NCBI GenBank assembly: GCA_003864495.1
Contig: ML133426.1
Coordinates: 2,418,001-2,482,000, forward strand
DNA length: 64,000 nt
Direction of reading: 5' to 3'
Source of the DNA: Nemopilema nomurai
Taxonomy: Eukaryota; Cnidaria; Scyphozoa; Rhizostomeae; Rhizostomatidae
The translations under genes and the position numbers were made by a program. Under the pieces are notes generated by a model, which saw nothing but the letters and a program-made list of their open reading frames with translations, was not told the DNA's origin and did no database searches. This document shows positions 22,706 through 37,099 of this stretch, piece by piece. Numbering within the stretch: the stretch's first letter is position 1; each line of letters begins with the position of its first letter.

Positions 22706-25700
22706 CTAACCAAAAAACTTTGCTTGGTTAACTGGAGGTTTGCCTGGGAACTCTCCATCTTGCATGAAATACAAATTGATTAATTTCTTGTCATCTTCAT
22801 TGTCCCATTCAAGTTTGCGAAAGGTGTATGATCCAGCATCAATATTCCAGTCGTCATTCAACTGCAAAAAGCAACAAACATTACCAAATAATATAACCAA
22901 AATTAATTTTACGCCAAATTTACAAGTTTAGAAAACCTACAGCAAAAGGTTGATCATCTTTTCCATACTTATTCAAACAACATAGATTTAGTTCTTTGTA
23001 GTATATAATAATAAGCAACTAGATTAGGGATGCATTAGGTTTCTACATAGTGGATTAATAAATGGCACATAAGCCATAATGCAGACGCATGAGCCACAAT
23101 TGGGCCACAGAGTAGCACATAATAAATGGATTTTTCATTGAGAATTTGAAACTTCCACTCTAATTAAAATCTATATACATATTTGTTATCTTTTTCAGTC
23201 AACCAGCACAATACCTCTTTTAAATGCTCTTGTTGCACTGGTTCTTAAGTACAACACAAATTCAACCTCTGACTACGACATTTAATTACATTTGCACTTT
23301 CATGTAAAAGTTTGAGATATGTACACTGAAGTTTATGCTGCTCCTGGCAATGGTTTTAAAAAAAGATTTGCTATTGAAAATATGCCTCGAAGCACAATGA
23401 AACAAAGTGTTGGTAAAAGGGAAATGACAGGCATCCTCACACTAAAGGCAAGTTGCTGGCCTCTAAAGATCCAAAGTCCACCAATCTGGATGTCACCATC
23501 CTTGCCAAATATGCAAACGCTTCCAAAGCCATTCTTGTGGAGCTTATCAAGGCGCTGCATCATTCCAGACACGAGGTTGCAGGCCATGAAAATCTTCTTC
23601 AGCTCATCATTGTAGTTATATTCAGCAACCCAGGCACTGTAACCTACACATCAAAAAGAAATAATCAGGAACAATTTTGACAAATCATAATTTGGTCAAG
23701 ATTGCTAATCAAGTAATAAGGGCAATGGATAAACAAAAACATGTGTGTGTGTGTGTTTGTGTGCGATATTTAACTTGCACATGTGCAAGCATGTGCGGGC
23801 ATGTACATAAAAAGGACTGAGTATGTCTCACTTACTATTACTTATATAATCAACCATTACATACATATAATGCACATGCAATGCATATTCACCTTCTTTA
23901 TCAATGTTTTCCCAAAACCAGGGGATAGCTTCTTTCGCTGTGTCAGTGTTTCTGTACTTTTTCTTCCAGTCATCAAAAACCATTGTAGGGGGTGGCAAAT
24001 CAGCAAACGGGTCCTTCTTCTTCTCCACTTTTGGCATTTCAGCTTCCTTGCTTCCTTCTTTGGTCTCTGGTTTGGCTTCTGCCTTTTTTTGTCCCTTTGG
24101 TTCTGCACTTTTTGGCTTCTGTTCCTTTCCTTTTTTTTCTTGCTTAGGGTGCAACTCTTCATACCTCTTGGCTAAAATAAAACAAAATATATCCAATAAC
24201 AAACAGTACGTATTCCAACAAACTGGTATTCTGTGCTTGACTAATTGTACCCTCTTTGTAGCCTGGGCATTCATTGGAAAGGTAAATAAAGGCAACTAGG
24301 GTTAATTGATCAATATAAGCAACTCATCAGGAAGAGCATAATGGCAAGGTAACAACTATGATATATACTATTATTATTGCCCATTATTCCTAGTGGGTGA
24401 AAAGAGGACAAATAGCAACTGTCCAGTTCCCTATTGACAAGCCAATTAATAGGCAAGCCAATTAATAGACTGGGCAGCAATCCACCTACTCAGCAGCATT
24501 GTTCATATTTTCAGGCAGATGTCCTTAAAGACAGTAGAATTTGCAGGTTAATAGATTATAGGGGACATAAAGCCCCAGAGCTGCAAGATATTTGCTGTGT
24601 TATCCCCAGGTTGCTGCCACTTTTAGACCAAACAAATTAGCCTATTCTATTAAGCTTTGTTTCAGTAGCACATAAAGGCTTTATATATAAAAACAATTAT
24701 ATATATATATCACATGATTTCTTTACAATTTTAGTGTCTGAGAGTTTAACTTACCATCAAAAGTTGCTGCTTTAACACACAGGGTAACATCACCAATAAC
24801 TTTCTTGAATTGTGGCTGGTTGATGCAGGTGAGAAACCATCTATTGACATTTGCAAATGGAGCACGAGTTTCAGGGTCCAGAACTTGTTTGTAAAGCAAA
24901 AGGAGTTTGCAGCAAACACTAATGTCAGCAAGTGTAACACGTTCACCAACCAAGAATGTCCTTGTGAGGAGGGCATTGTTAAGAAGTTCAAGGCACTTTT
25001 TGATGTGTGTGACAGCCTTTTCATTGTCCTGTTTGTTGTAGTGCCTGAGGCCAAGGGTTGGGAAGGCCCAAACACAAGCAGATGGAAGTATTTCATTCTC
25101 AGCAAAATTGATGTACTGCTGAACAAGGCAAGCATCTAGTGAGTTTGTTCCTAGAAGTGTCTCATTTGAAACTGGGAAAAAATCATGATTTATTAGAACC
25201 ATTTATTGACATTTTTACATCCAGTTTGTCATTAATCCAATTTGCTTTGAAGATTTAAATCCAAGTGTAAATGACAGTGGGTTGTGTGTTCACATCATTT
25301 ATCTTTCTCTTAGGCAGATGTTTTATAAACTTGCAACCAAAAACTATTAACCATTTGAACCTTTTCCCTCAAATTCTTCACAAGTTAAGGTGAAAAGAAC
25401 AAAATTGCTCATTTATATAATGTATATTAGAGGGAATATAAGCATAGATCAAGCACTTTCTAAAAATAGACAGTACAGAACCTGCGCTGTGTAGTCACAT
25501 TGTAACTGTGCACATGAAGTAGATTCAAAGGCATATCGCGTGCAATCAACAGTGAAAGTGACCATGTGAAATGGAAGATGGACACTTGTGATTGGTTGAT
25601 ATTTGATTGACAGCCCAAGCTTGCTGGCTCGGAGCAAATTAAATATGCTTCAATTCCCTTTAATGCTCAAAGGAGCACAAAGAAGTCTCAAAATTTGAAA

Positions 25701-27451
25701 AGAAAAAACCAGAGAAACAATCAAACAGTTTGGTATAAGAGAACAATAAGCCAATTTTTTACATAGAGACGAAAAGCATTTATGCAAACAGACTGTGTGG
25801 TGTTCCTTATTTAAGATAAGTCATTGCAGATGAATGTCCTTGCATACTTCCAAAGCACACAGAAGTATGCCCATAGCAAGCCTAGATGGGTTTCGCAAAG
25901 CAAACTTTTCGTTCTAAGAATTTGTTCTGAAGGTGTAGAAGTCTGACCCCATTGCTCCCAACAGTATGACCCCATTGCTTCCAACAGTAACACAGCATTT
26001 CAAAACTCTTTTGAATTTATCAATATAATTGTGAGACACATTTGATTATTACTAACCGCTCATTTCAAAGTTGAAATTCCTTTTGTGTTAAATGGTTTTG
26101 CCTAATAAGAAGGCTAGGTTGACAACCCTCGAATTACCTTTCATCAGGTACTGATAAGTAGAATGGTTAGATTGAAAACAACATCAAACATTCCTGCCAA
26201 GTACACATCATTACAGACAGCCTATTTTCAAGACTTTACATTTTTCGCAGATAGGCTTATTGCTAGATACCAATTAATAGAGTAGTTCACAAGGACTTCA
26301 AATCAATGGGGTTTACTTTGAAGGAGCAACTCACCATATTGAGCAATAGCGTTGCTTTCATAGATACAGTTGCCATCTTTGTCTTCAAACGCCGGGACCT
26401 TGGAGATCAAAATGAAGGCTATACAAGAAGCTAAACTAAACAACAAACTAAAACCATTAACCTATGAAAGCTAACCTTAAAAAATTTCTGGAAAACTGAA
26501 TTAGTGAAAAGACTTAGTCCATTACCTGCATGTTTCTCAACTTAAACTTACATTCTCTTTTAGTGCCACTAAAATTGATATCTGAAATTTATTTGTTGTT
26601 ATAATTAGATTAAGATTTGAAGGAGCTTTCATTTGATACAGAACATTTTTTAAGGAACAACAGCACAGGGGCTATGGTGGTATGGGTGTGGCCAAAGGCC
26701 TCTGTGGACAAAATTTTGCAATTTTTGACCTTTCATAACTCAAAACAAGTTATCTTTAGAACCTTCCATTTTTGGTTATGAAAATCCACAAGGGTCACTT
26801 TAAAAGCTTAGTACCCTGTACAGTTTAGTATCAGTTGCACAATTAAGAAGCTTGTGCAGATTCATGGCAAAGGAAAGGGCCATCAGTGCAGAAGATTTGT
26901 GTGTGTAGATTTTGGGCAAGGCAGAGTGAAAAGGTTTGCCTACTTCAAAACAACTTGTTTTCCCAAAGCCATTTCAAAATTTAATGATTTCAAAAAACTG
27001 TTCACATAGCTTGAGAGTTGTTTGATAGCTTCATTCAGAAGTTACTCTATATATTCCAATAGGTATACCATTTCATAATCATTTTTAAGCAGCTCATTTG
27101 ACTATTTACCGCAGGTTAGAAAAATTGATTTCACAGTCGCTATCACGAGGGCAATTAAAAATTGTCAAATTGCTTTTTAACTGACCTTTCCAAGAGGAAA
27201 CTTCTTAAGGAACTCCGGAGTGCTGTTGGTGTGCCCAAACTGAAAATCAGGGGCAACAGTCACCTTAGCACCGCTGTATTCGGCTGCTATCAGGACCTTG
27301 AAAGCCCGGAAGCTGTCCTTGTAAGTGTACAGAGTCTAAAAAGAAGAAAACATTATTAGTCGGTAACTGGGCACGAAAATAACTGGCCAAAACAGATTGT
27401 AATGATTGCACGAGATTAACATTTCGTCCTGCAACGTACCCCTGACGCCAT
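22706..27451 (-). CDS. EEF1G: Translation elongation factor 1 gamma (eEF1G)
   Basis: eEF1G is the structural subunit of the eEF1B complex that recharges eEF1A with GTP. Seven exons on the minus strand join in phase to 426 residues (human: 437): 27440-27451, 27186-27335, 26335-26398, 24755-25171, 23893-24171, 23441-23643 and 22706-22861. The first exon encodes only MASG, and [13 protein letters not shown] continues as in human GTLYTY. Residues 2 to about 80 form the GST-N domain ([18 protein letters not shown]) and about 90-205 the GST-C domain ([30 protein letters not shown]). A Lys/Glu-rich linker (about 215-270) leads to the C-terminal EF1G domain ([36 protein letters not shown]). The end, NQAKFFG, parallels the human NQGKIFK. 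All introns have GT-AG ends. Confidence 0.97.
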
Positions 27452-27459
27452 CTTGACAT

Positions 27460-27471
27460 GAAAAGGAAAGG
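27460..27471 (-). promoter_or_regulatory. Candidate 5' TOP pyrimidine tract of eEF1G
   Basis: On the minus strand ACCTTTCCTTTTC stands 9-20 bases before the eEF1G ATG. Vertebrate eEF1G mRNAs begin with such a tract and are controlled by mTOR/LARP1. If transcription starts here, the leader would also carry an out-of-frame ATG (27457-27459) eight bases upstream of the real start. The transcription start is not known. Confidence 0.4.
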
Positions 27472-27474
27472 TCT

Positions 27475-29971
<2,497 letters not shown>

Positions 29972-32339
29972 ATGGAGGATCAGTCGCACCATGGCTTGCA
30001 TGAGCATTTGGAGGCCATACAGATACAAACAGATGGGCACCCACTTGGAAGCGATGAGCATGATAATATCGAAATTGCCACAAACAACGCCAGTGTGTCG
30101 GAGGAAGAAATCAAGCGTAAGATTCGAGGCCATTCTCGTATCTACACAGTTTTGAAATGCAGTAAATGTAATAAGAAATTTCGAAACCCCTCTTTGCTGC
30201 AGCGACATGTCAAGCTGCACCGTGGGTCGACTCTTTACCGATGCGGCCATTGCCGAGAGAACTTTCGGGAGTTGAACAAGTTCTTGGAACATAGACTGAT
30301 TCACCCGCCATCGCGAAAGCGCAGAAGGCCACTGGAAACTAATGGATTCCAACTTGGTAAGTTTGACATTGTAATTTCTGCATGGAAGGAAGATTCGTTG
30401 TTGGCCTAATCCGGCTATAGATATTCAATTTTCCGCTACCAAAACGATTAAATTCCAATTCAAGATTTCTATTAATTTAGTAAAGATTTTTGGATAACTG
30501 ACATGGCATGAGAAGGTTACCAATGAAATGTGGAGCCATGCGGCAACCAGGAAGGTGGTGCCACAGCCATATCGCACTGGAGTGCAAGCTTGGTCCCTTG
30601 GAAGAGAGTCGTTCTGAAGGGCATTTAATGCACGGGTTTTCTGAGATAATGGAAATAAACTAAATATAATTCCAGAAATTGGACTTCGATATTTACTTAC
30701 ACAACTTTTTCGATTTGTTGGTGGTGAAACAGTGTCTTTCAATCAAAGTCATTTTATTTTTTTCAAGAATGTCAGCATCAAAATTGATTGGAATGTAACT
30801 TCGGGTTTTTCGCCTTCTACCAAATTTGGTGTACAATATACTGTCTGAATATCTCCAACTTGCTCCAAAATTATTAAAGATTAGTTGAACAAATAAAACT
30901 GGATGTTCTTGAAGATAGAAGATAAACTCAAATTTCTGAATCATATCACAATTTACACAAAATTGAGTGGAAATTAAAACCCTGCAATCATAATTTTTAG
31001 GAATTTCATCAAACATGTCAGATTCTTAGTAGTCCTAAGCAATGGCATAAACATACAAGTATTGCCACAATTTCTTTCAAAAATGTCAAATGCTCACAAT
31101 TTTTTCTAATTTCATCAAATTTGACAACTAACATTTTAGAGAATTTATGGTTCTTCTTTATACTAATTGAATGGAAATGGTAATGCATAAATGCCTTCTA
31201 GTACCCTGTATTTCGCATTTTCCCATAAGTATTATTAAAAATTGAGAATAAACAAAACAGAAGTCCTAAGTGATTCACCCAACTCCATGTTTGTAATGGT
31301 ATTCAATGTTGAAGATTGAAGATATTTGTCCATTTTAGTTCACAAAGCAGCAGATAACCATCAAGGTGTGACAGATGCAGTATCAGCAGAAGCAGCGCAA
31401 GGAATGGGCCTCCCGTCAACATCATCAATCATGAATGCATTGTGCTCTGCATTGAGCTCTCAGGCAGATGGCAACCAACCAACATCAACTGTTTCTGCAA
31501 AGCCGGGTGGCTCAGAAGGTATACAGATTGAGCTGCCAACCCAAGTCAAAGCAATTTATTTCAACCACCAGTCACCGAATTTTAGTGAACTCATGAATTT
31601 TATGATGATGGTTAACAACAAAATGGATGCAATCATTAAACATTTCAATGTGCCAACAAATGCTCAGTCAACTGGCATTGAAATTCAAACCCTCAAGCCA
31701 CCACCAGAAGAACAGCATCAGCAACACCAACCCGAGACAACAACAACGCCAACCCCAACATCAAGTCAGCAAACCCCTCCTGTTGTGCACACTCCAACAA
31801 CAAAGGAACAGCAACAACAGGAATATTACGCCTCAACACTGATTTCCTCAACACCTTCAAAACCATGGCTGAATGTACTGTCCTCTCCTTTTACATTAAA
31901 CATTCCTCATATTGCTGAGCAAGCTGTAATTCAACCAGGAGTGCTACAGACCCCCCTGTCAGGTGCTGCTACAATGTCCTATGTCATTTCGGACTCTATC
32001 ATTGATAAGGTCAGTCTTGAGAGTCGGTCACGTGGAAATTTTGCCAAAAATTTGACTTTTCAAGTGTTCAGTACTGAAGAAAGAAGAGGACGTAATTGTA
32101 CTGGTCGCGTTTTTGGCCGTGCATTACCCAAAGGCCCACTTGATTCAGGGAAACTTAATGCTGTTAAAGAAGCCACATTTCGGAAGTATCCTTGCCACCC
32201 ATCTCTTATTGATATAACATGGAAAAAAGAATGCATCACAGCTATTGATTCAGGCTTGAGAAATGAAACAAGAACACGAGTTAAGTCTCTTGAAGGCCAA
32301 GTAAATGTACATTTTAATGGAGACCCAAAGGTAGAATAG
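29972..32339 (+). CDS. C2H2 zinc-finger and BEN-domain protein A
   Basis: A probable nuclear DNA-binding protein of 461 residues from two exons, 29972-30356 and 31339-32339, with a phase-1 junction (aacttg/gtaagt, then cattttag). Two C2H2 fingers lie at residues 63-83 and 91-111, both with C-x2-C-x12-H-x3-H spacing. The basic SRKRRRP (114-120) is a likely nuclear signal. A short helical motif (NNKMDAIIKHFNVP) follows, then a low-complexity Gln/Thr/Pro region and a C-terminal BEN domain (about 354-436: RGNFAKNLTFQVFSTEERRG, PLDSGKLNAVKEATFRKYPC). BEN domains bind DNA or mediate chromatin-protein contacts. The start MEDQSHHG is the first ATG in a good context close to the fingers, but ATGs at 29831 or 29852 are possible. 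It is paralogous to the gene at 37.1-41.5 kb. Confidence 0.82.
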
Positions 32340-32610
32340 TAATTCTGGTTTATTTAAAAGTATTGCCTGTAGTCATTACACCTGTTTGACAAGAGCTGAA
32401 ATGTTGCAGTGTGGTAAGTTACTGGATAGAAGTGTAATAATGACTAAGCCATCAATTACATGTAGTGTGGTACTAACTCCATGCTTTTCCATTTAGGGTG
32501 TTTTAAAACTATCAGTTGGATTATTGCCAATCCCTGTACAACTTTGATTGTTAGTAGAAGTTTCTTACAAAATTTTCCTTTGTGCTTCACATTTAATGTT
32601 TTTAACATTT

Positions 32611-32616
32611 AATAAA
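32611..32616 (+). terminator. Poly(A) signal candidate of C2H2-BEN gene A
   Basis: AATAAA lies 272 bases after the stop codon of gene A, on the same strand. Confidence 0.5.
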
Positions 32617-33776
32617 TCAGCATATTCATTACCATACAGGCTTTTACAATTGGTTTAAAAATAGATATACCCCCACTGCAATCAACAAGTCTTTGTACAG
32701 CTGTCTTAAGACATGCTCAGTTTTCAAGGGGAAAGAAAAAGTACACATGTAAGAAGCTCGTAAGGGGGTAGCTTGGTTTTACGAGCACTTCAATATTTTT
32801 GTGTTTTTATCAACAACTATAGGATTCCATTATGTTTTCTTTAATTGAAAGTGTGTTCTGTATTGCCTCATCGCTTGTCTGATTCGTTCTAGGAACATAT
32901 TATGACCTTTTTTTGTATTACTGATTGTTTCAAAAGCTCATTTTTCAGTTTGCTAAATTTCCGAGTCAGTATCTGATTTGAAGGCCATACCACTACCTAA
33001 TGAACAATTTCTCTGAAGGCTAAGCTCTGTTCTGGAAAGTTGTTTTTTATTTGATAGGAAAGAATCTTTTAAACAAAACATGATAGCTTAGAATAGAAAG
33101 GGAAAGCCAAAAACTGAAATTTCCGTTTGAGGCGAGCGATAGCCTCACCATCAGTGAGGAGCTGTAAATAGCCCTCCTGAAATGATCACAAAGAAAAAAT
33201 AGCTCTCCTTGGATTCGCATTAATTTGCCTTTTAACACGATCTTAAAAACCTGAACACAATGCAGTATCAATTGGTTTATTTTCATTCTTGATAAATTTG
33301 CTATTCCGCTTTTGGAAGCTGTTGAGCTTTTAGAACATGTTTTTGCGAATGGAAGAGATCCAAGCTATGACTGTGACTTTTTTACATAGTTTGAAATTAT
33401 TGATATTTTTGTCATAATTTGTATGGTGCATGTAATAATATTGACAACACCAAATTTGTTTGGATCTGAAAAATTCTTTTGCATTGATTTATAGTGTTAT
33501 GGTTGACCCATACACCATTTTGAGTAAATTATACATTTTCTTGATTTAGCTCGCCTGAGCAAATGAGGCGAGTGATTGATAGCTCACCTGCAAAAATAAA
33601 AATGGCCAGGTGTGTTTTATCCCAAAGCCTTTAAATTCGGAATAGTTGTAAATGTCATTTTGATGCATCTTTTGGCCAATCTTTACAGAAATTGCAGAGA
33701 ATACAACACAGATAGCAAAATAGAACCAAATAGAAGATATTTTGTTTCAAGTGTTGCAAGGTCATTGCTCATCTTG
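32617..33776. other. Tail-to-tail intergenic stretch, no gene
   Basis: Between the ends of gene A and the TMEM53-like gene. It holds a perfect short hairpin (CTCGCCT-gagcaaatg-AGGCGAG, near 33551) and a related gaggcgag word near 33129, possibly pieces of a MITE. No coding exon seen. Confidence 0.4.
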
Positions 33777-33782
33777 TTTATT
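33777..33782 (-). terminator. Poly(A) signal candidate of the TMEM53-like gene
   Basis: TTTATT on the plus strand, AATAAA on the minus, 50 bases after the stop. Confidence 0.55.
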
Positions 33783-33832
33783 TTGTTTTAAGACTTAAAT
33801 TAACTTTACAAACCACATTACCATAAAGAAAC

Positions 33833-34753
33833 TCAGTTCTGATTCATTTGCTGAGACTCTGAAGAAGTGGCAACTGTCTCCAATTTCAAGCTGCTGATAA
33901 ATTCATTCAGAGCTGCTTCATAGTTCTGCTGGTCATGCTTCATGTGTGCCACATGGGGTGTGCTCTCCCACAATTTAGCTGAGACTGGAACACCAAGACT
34001 CCTCCGATATCCAATAAAATCAGTGATGTCCTCATGTGGAGCCAACTGGTCACTTTTTGAATACAGGAATAACTGAGGTGACATAATTGGGGAATTTCTA
34101 AGACTGTCAATGAACACTTGAACAACTGGATTCAGCCAGACCATAAACAGTGATACATATTTTATAACATACCAAACAACACCTTTCACAATTGGATTTC
34201 TTATATTTTGTGTGAAAGCCTTTTGTGACAATTTGATGCTTTCTATGTTTGGGACGACAGGGCAGCTATCAAACACACTCCCTATCACATCTATTTTCCC
34301 ATGATATGGGCTATCTTTATTGCAAATTTCTTCTGCAATGAAATAGTACAAGCCACATCCACCATTGCTAAATAAGTAAAACACAACAGAGAGTTTTTGA
34401 TCTCCACATTTATTTAGCATAACTGTCAAAACTTCTTTACTGATTTTCTTTCCCCTGGACTCTGGGAACACAAGGATATCTGCTAAATGTGGAGTTACTG
34501 TTACTGTATTGAAACCTTTTTGCTCCAACACCTCCTTGTACCTGCTAAGTTGTCCATGTTTCGAGCTGCCCCATCCAAGAAAAACGCAAAGTGGTTTTTG
34601 TGCTGATCCTCTGTTCAGGTGCACCTTTATCTTTTTATTCACTGCCCTCGCTGAAATGCCAAAACCTCGGGTAACTTCGTTATGTTGAAAGTATTGCTTA
34701 CAGTAACGGGTCTGCTGTCCTGCTATAAGTTGCCTCAATCCACTGAATGCCAT
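33833..34753 (-). CDS. TMEM53: TMEM53-like (DUF829) alpha/beta-hydrolase-fold protein
   Basis: A 306-residue member of the TMEM53/DUF829 family, proteins of the nuclear or ER membrane with an alpha/beta-hydrolase fold. The coding region is one exon. The reading frame is open to an ATG at 34777, but a splice acceptor (tccatgcag, exon start 34771) lies after that ATG, so the start at 34753 (MAFSGLRQL) is the likely one. The core opens with LCVFLGWGSSKHGQLSRY. The nucleophile elbow appears as LFSNGGCG, a candidate acid is in SKSDQLAPHEDI, and the histidine is in STPHVAHM, so the triad looks complete. A hydrophobic stretch (VVWYVIKYVSLFMVWLNPVV) may touch the membrane. A non-coding first exon with donor gtatgt probably ends at 35570. 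The gene sits between the two C2H2-BEN paralogues. Confidence 0.88.
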   Translation of the reverse strand: MAFSGLRQLIAGQQTRYCKQYFQHNEVTRGFGISARAVNKKIKVHLNRGSAQKPLCVFLGWGSSKHGQLSRYKEVLEQKGFNTVTVTPHLADILVFPESRGKKISKEVLTVMLNKCGDQKLSVVFYLFSNGGCGLYYFIAEEICNKDSPYHGKIDVIGSVFDSCPVVPNIESIKLSQKAFTQNIRNPIVKGVVWYVIKYVSLFMVWLNPVVQVFIDSLRNSPIMSPQLFLYSKSDQLAPHEDITDFIGYRRSLGVPVSAKLWESTPHVAHMKHDQQNYEAALNEFISSLKLETVATSSESQQMNQN

Positions 34754-34770
34754 GATTCCGATGAGACTGA

Positions 34771-36007
34771 TCTGCATGGATCAATAATAGTTTAAAAAGG
34801 AGCCTGACTAAAATTCTGAAAACAATATACCTACTAAAGTTTCTTTCAAAGGTAACTATTTGTACCCCCAGCTGCTTATAAAAATGAAATGGCATGAAAA
34901 TTTGTTTCATTTTAGCTGATAATAGGAATTATACAGTCAAAAGTTTGTTTTACTTTAACTTCAATTCATTTGATCAAATGAAATATCATTTGACATAAAC
35001 TTAAGATCTAATGGTACTTTGTTGTCATCTATGATCAACACATTAATCTGAATGTGAGCAAAATTAATACTGGCATTAAAATGTAGGTATTCAATAGATC
35101 TCAAAGGCACACTTGAAAAATTAGCAATTCAGAAATAAAATGAACACCTCGGAAAAGTTTGGTATTGAAAGGGTTAAAAAATTGCAAAAAATGCCTGCCA
35201 TTCTTGTCGAAAAACAAAGTTTATTATTAAAGGTGAGTGAAATGCCTTCCATATAATTTTCTGTAGAGTGCTCTCAACTTGACTTTTAACTACATGTGCA
35301 TTTGCGTGCACTGAATTATGGACTACACAAAAAAACGCCTGCTTTCTAAAATATTTTGAGCAAAAACGACAAAATAGTTCTCCAGAAACTGGCTATTAAC
35401 AGTCGAAGACAAGTGTAATTCCCATCTCTGGAAAACTTGAATTACATATTTGCATGTATGGCAGGCACCGTTTACGATTGAACCTAAAGCAGGGAAGCGA
35501 GCAGTTTCTTAAAAAGTGAATATCTACAATAAAGATAATTATAAATATTAAAGAAAAAAAAGTACATACCTTCCTCCCTTAATTTCTTCCACTCAAAACT
35601 GAAAATGACAGCAGCCTTCTGGCCTAAGTGGAGCCCAAACTTCTTCAAAATAAGTCAAAGGACAAAGTCGCCCAAAAAGGAATCACAGGGCGCTGTTCTA
35701 GGCCCTAGGCTTCTATGGATGCGTACAGGGAGGTGGGAGGCGTTTCGAAAAAATTTTCGAAAAAATCGGGGAGGGGGGCTTATTGCTCATGCTAAAGACA
35801 AGAACCATGAATGTTTTGATTTTTTAGAGGAGGTCAAGCCATCCCTATGTAGTATTTCTACCCGTTAAAGTCATAAGAGATAAGCCGTGGTTATGGCTAA
35901 AATAGCTTTACTTACTTCCGATAATGACAACACCCAAACCACGCCCTTGTACATAATCTTAGAGACCAAAGTTTATTTACTATTTATATACACGGTGTAA
36001 AATCCAA
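34771..36007. other. 5' UTR intron, non-coding first exon and promoter area of TMEM53
   Basis: The minus strand shows a donor (ggaag/gtatgtac) at 35570/35569 and the acceptor at 34771, which suggests a roughly 800-base 5' UTR intron. No coding sequence is convincing. The plus-strand frame at 35605-35868 is unsupported. Confidence 0.45.
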
Positions 36008-36103
36008 GGGCTCCGACGCAGGTTGGAAAGTGGAGGGGCCAAGGAAGATTTTAACAATCATAACAAAAGATATTTAGAAAAGCTTTATTGTTTTACAAAA
36101 AAG
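36008..36103. repeat. MITE-like element, copy 2 (inverted)
   Basis: These 96 bases are the reverse complement of 5598-5693 with about three substitutions, starting GGGCTCCGACGCAGG. The second end seen in copy 1 is missing, so this copy is truncated. Confidence 0.85.
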
Positions 36104-37099
36104 TGCGGTTTTGAGTTCAATTTCTCGGAAAATTCTTTTTTTATTCTTTAAGTTTCTCTGATTTCTGCATTTTATTTAATATAATAGATATAATTTCGTT
36201 ACAAAAGATGGTGAATTTGCAGCGAGAGGCAGCTCCATGGGCAGCTCACTGGATTTGCAATTGATGCTCTCTGCCTATGGTCGGTCTATTTCGCCAAGAT
36301 CTTCCAACTTTTACGGATGGTCGGTAGATGTTTTAGATTGTCGGTAGATGCGTATCTTGTCTTTATGTAGTAAATAGACAGTATTATATTTCAAGGACAA
36401 TTTGTGGAAGGAACCATTAGGGATAACACGTGGAAAGATCTCAAGGTACGCCCCTGACCTACACACACACAAAATCGTTTTGACACCACAACAACATTGT
36501 TCCTGCGCTGAATGATAAAATAAGAGAGCTTTTCTTATTTTATCTTCAGTACATTCATCACTATACTTTAAACATTCAAATATATCTAAAAACAATATTT
36601 AAAAATGACTGAGCCTTCTTTTTTTGAAGACAATGACGTTAATGGACCAAGAAGAATACGATTGCTCCGTCGAGTAACTGCTCATTCAACCATTCATTCT
36701 GAACTGTTCTGCTCGGCTCAGGTTGAACCCAGGGCTGCTGGAGCGCAGGACAAGCCGGGGACAAATCATAAAACGGTCTGGGCGCATTATGCGAAAAAGG
36801 GATGATTATCTCAGTGCCTGGACGCAGCCTGAATTGAAACCAAGTCGAAGGGTTGCGGTGAATCCCAGGCTAAGACGTCACAAAAAGAGGATGAACAATG
36901 TTCAAAGGCCCCTGAACAGCAAAGACTGCTGTTCGCTTTAATAAAAACAAGGCAAAAATATAGTATAAATTCAAAAGTCATAGTAAGCGGACAAATTGAC
37001 ATATTATCGACGCAACAGCGCAACTTAAATTCGTTTAAAATTTGTGTAAGGGATTCTGTCAATAATGGGTCAATGGAGTCGAATGAGAGTCATTTCTGT
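36104..37099. other. 3' flank of C2H2-BEN gene B, no firm gene
   Basis: A small plus-strand frame at 36605-36941 switches frame in the middle and ends beside TTTAATAAAA. It is basic and unrecognised. I do not call it a gene. Confidence 0.3.

Noticed and set aside
23783..24299. Plus-strand open frames over eEF1G exon 5
   Set aside because: Antisense shadows of the Lys/Glu-rich eEF1G linker.
34754..34777. Start codon at 34777 for the TMEM53-like protein
   Set aside because: A clear acceptor places the exon start at 34771, leaving the ATG at 34753.
36605..36941. Small basic plus-strand frame beside AATAAA
   Set aside because: It needs a frame change in the middle and matches no family.
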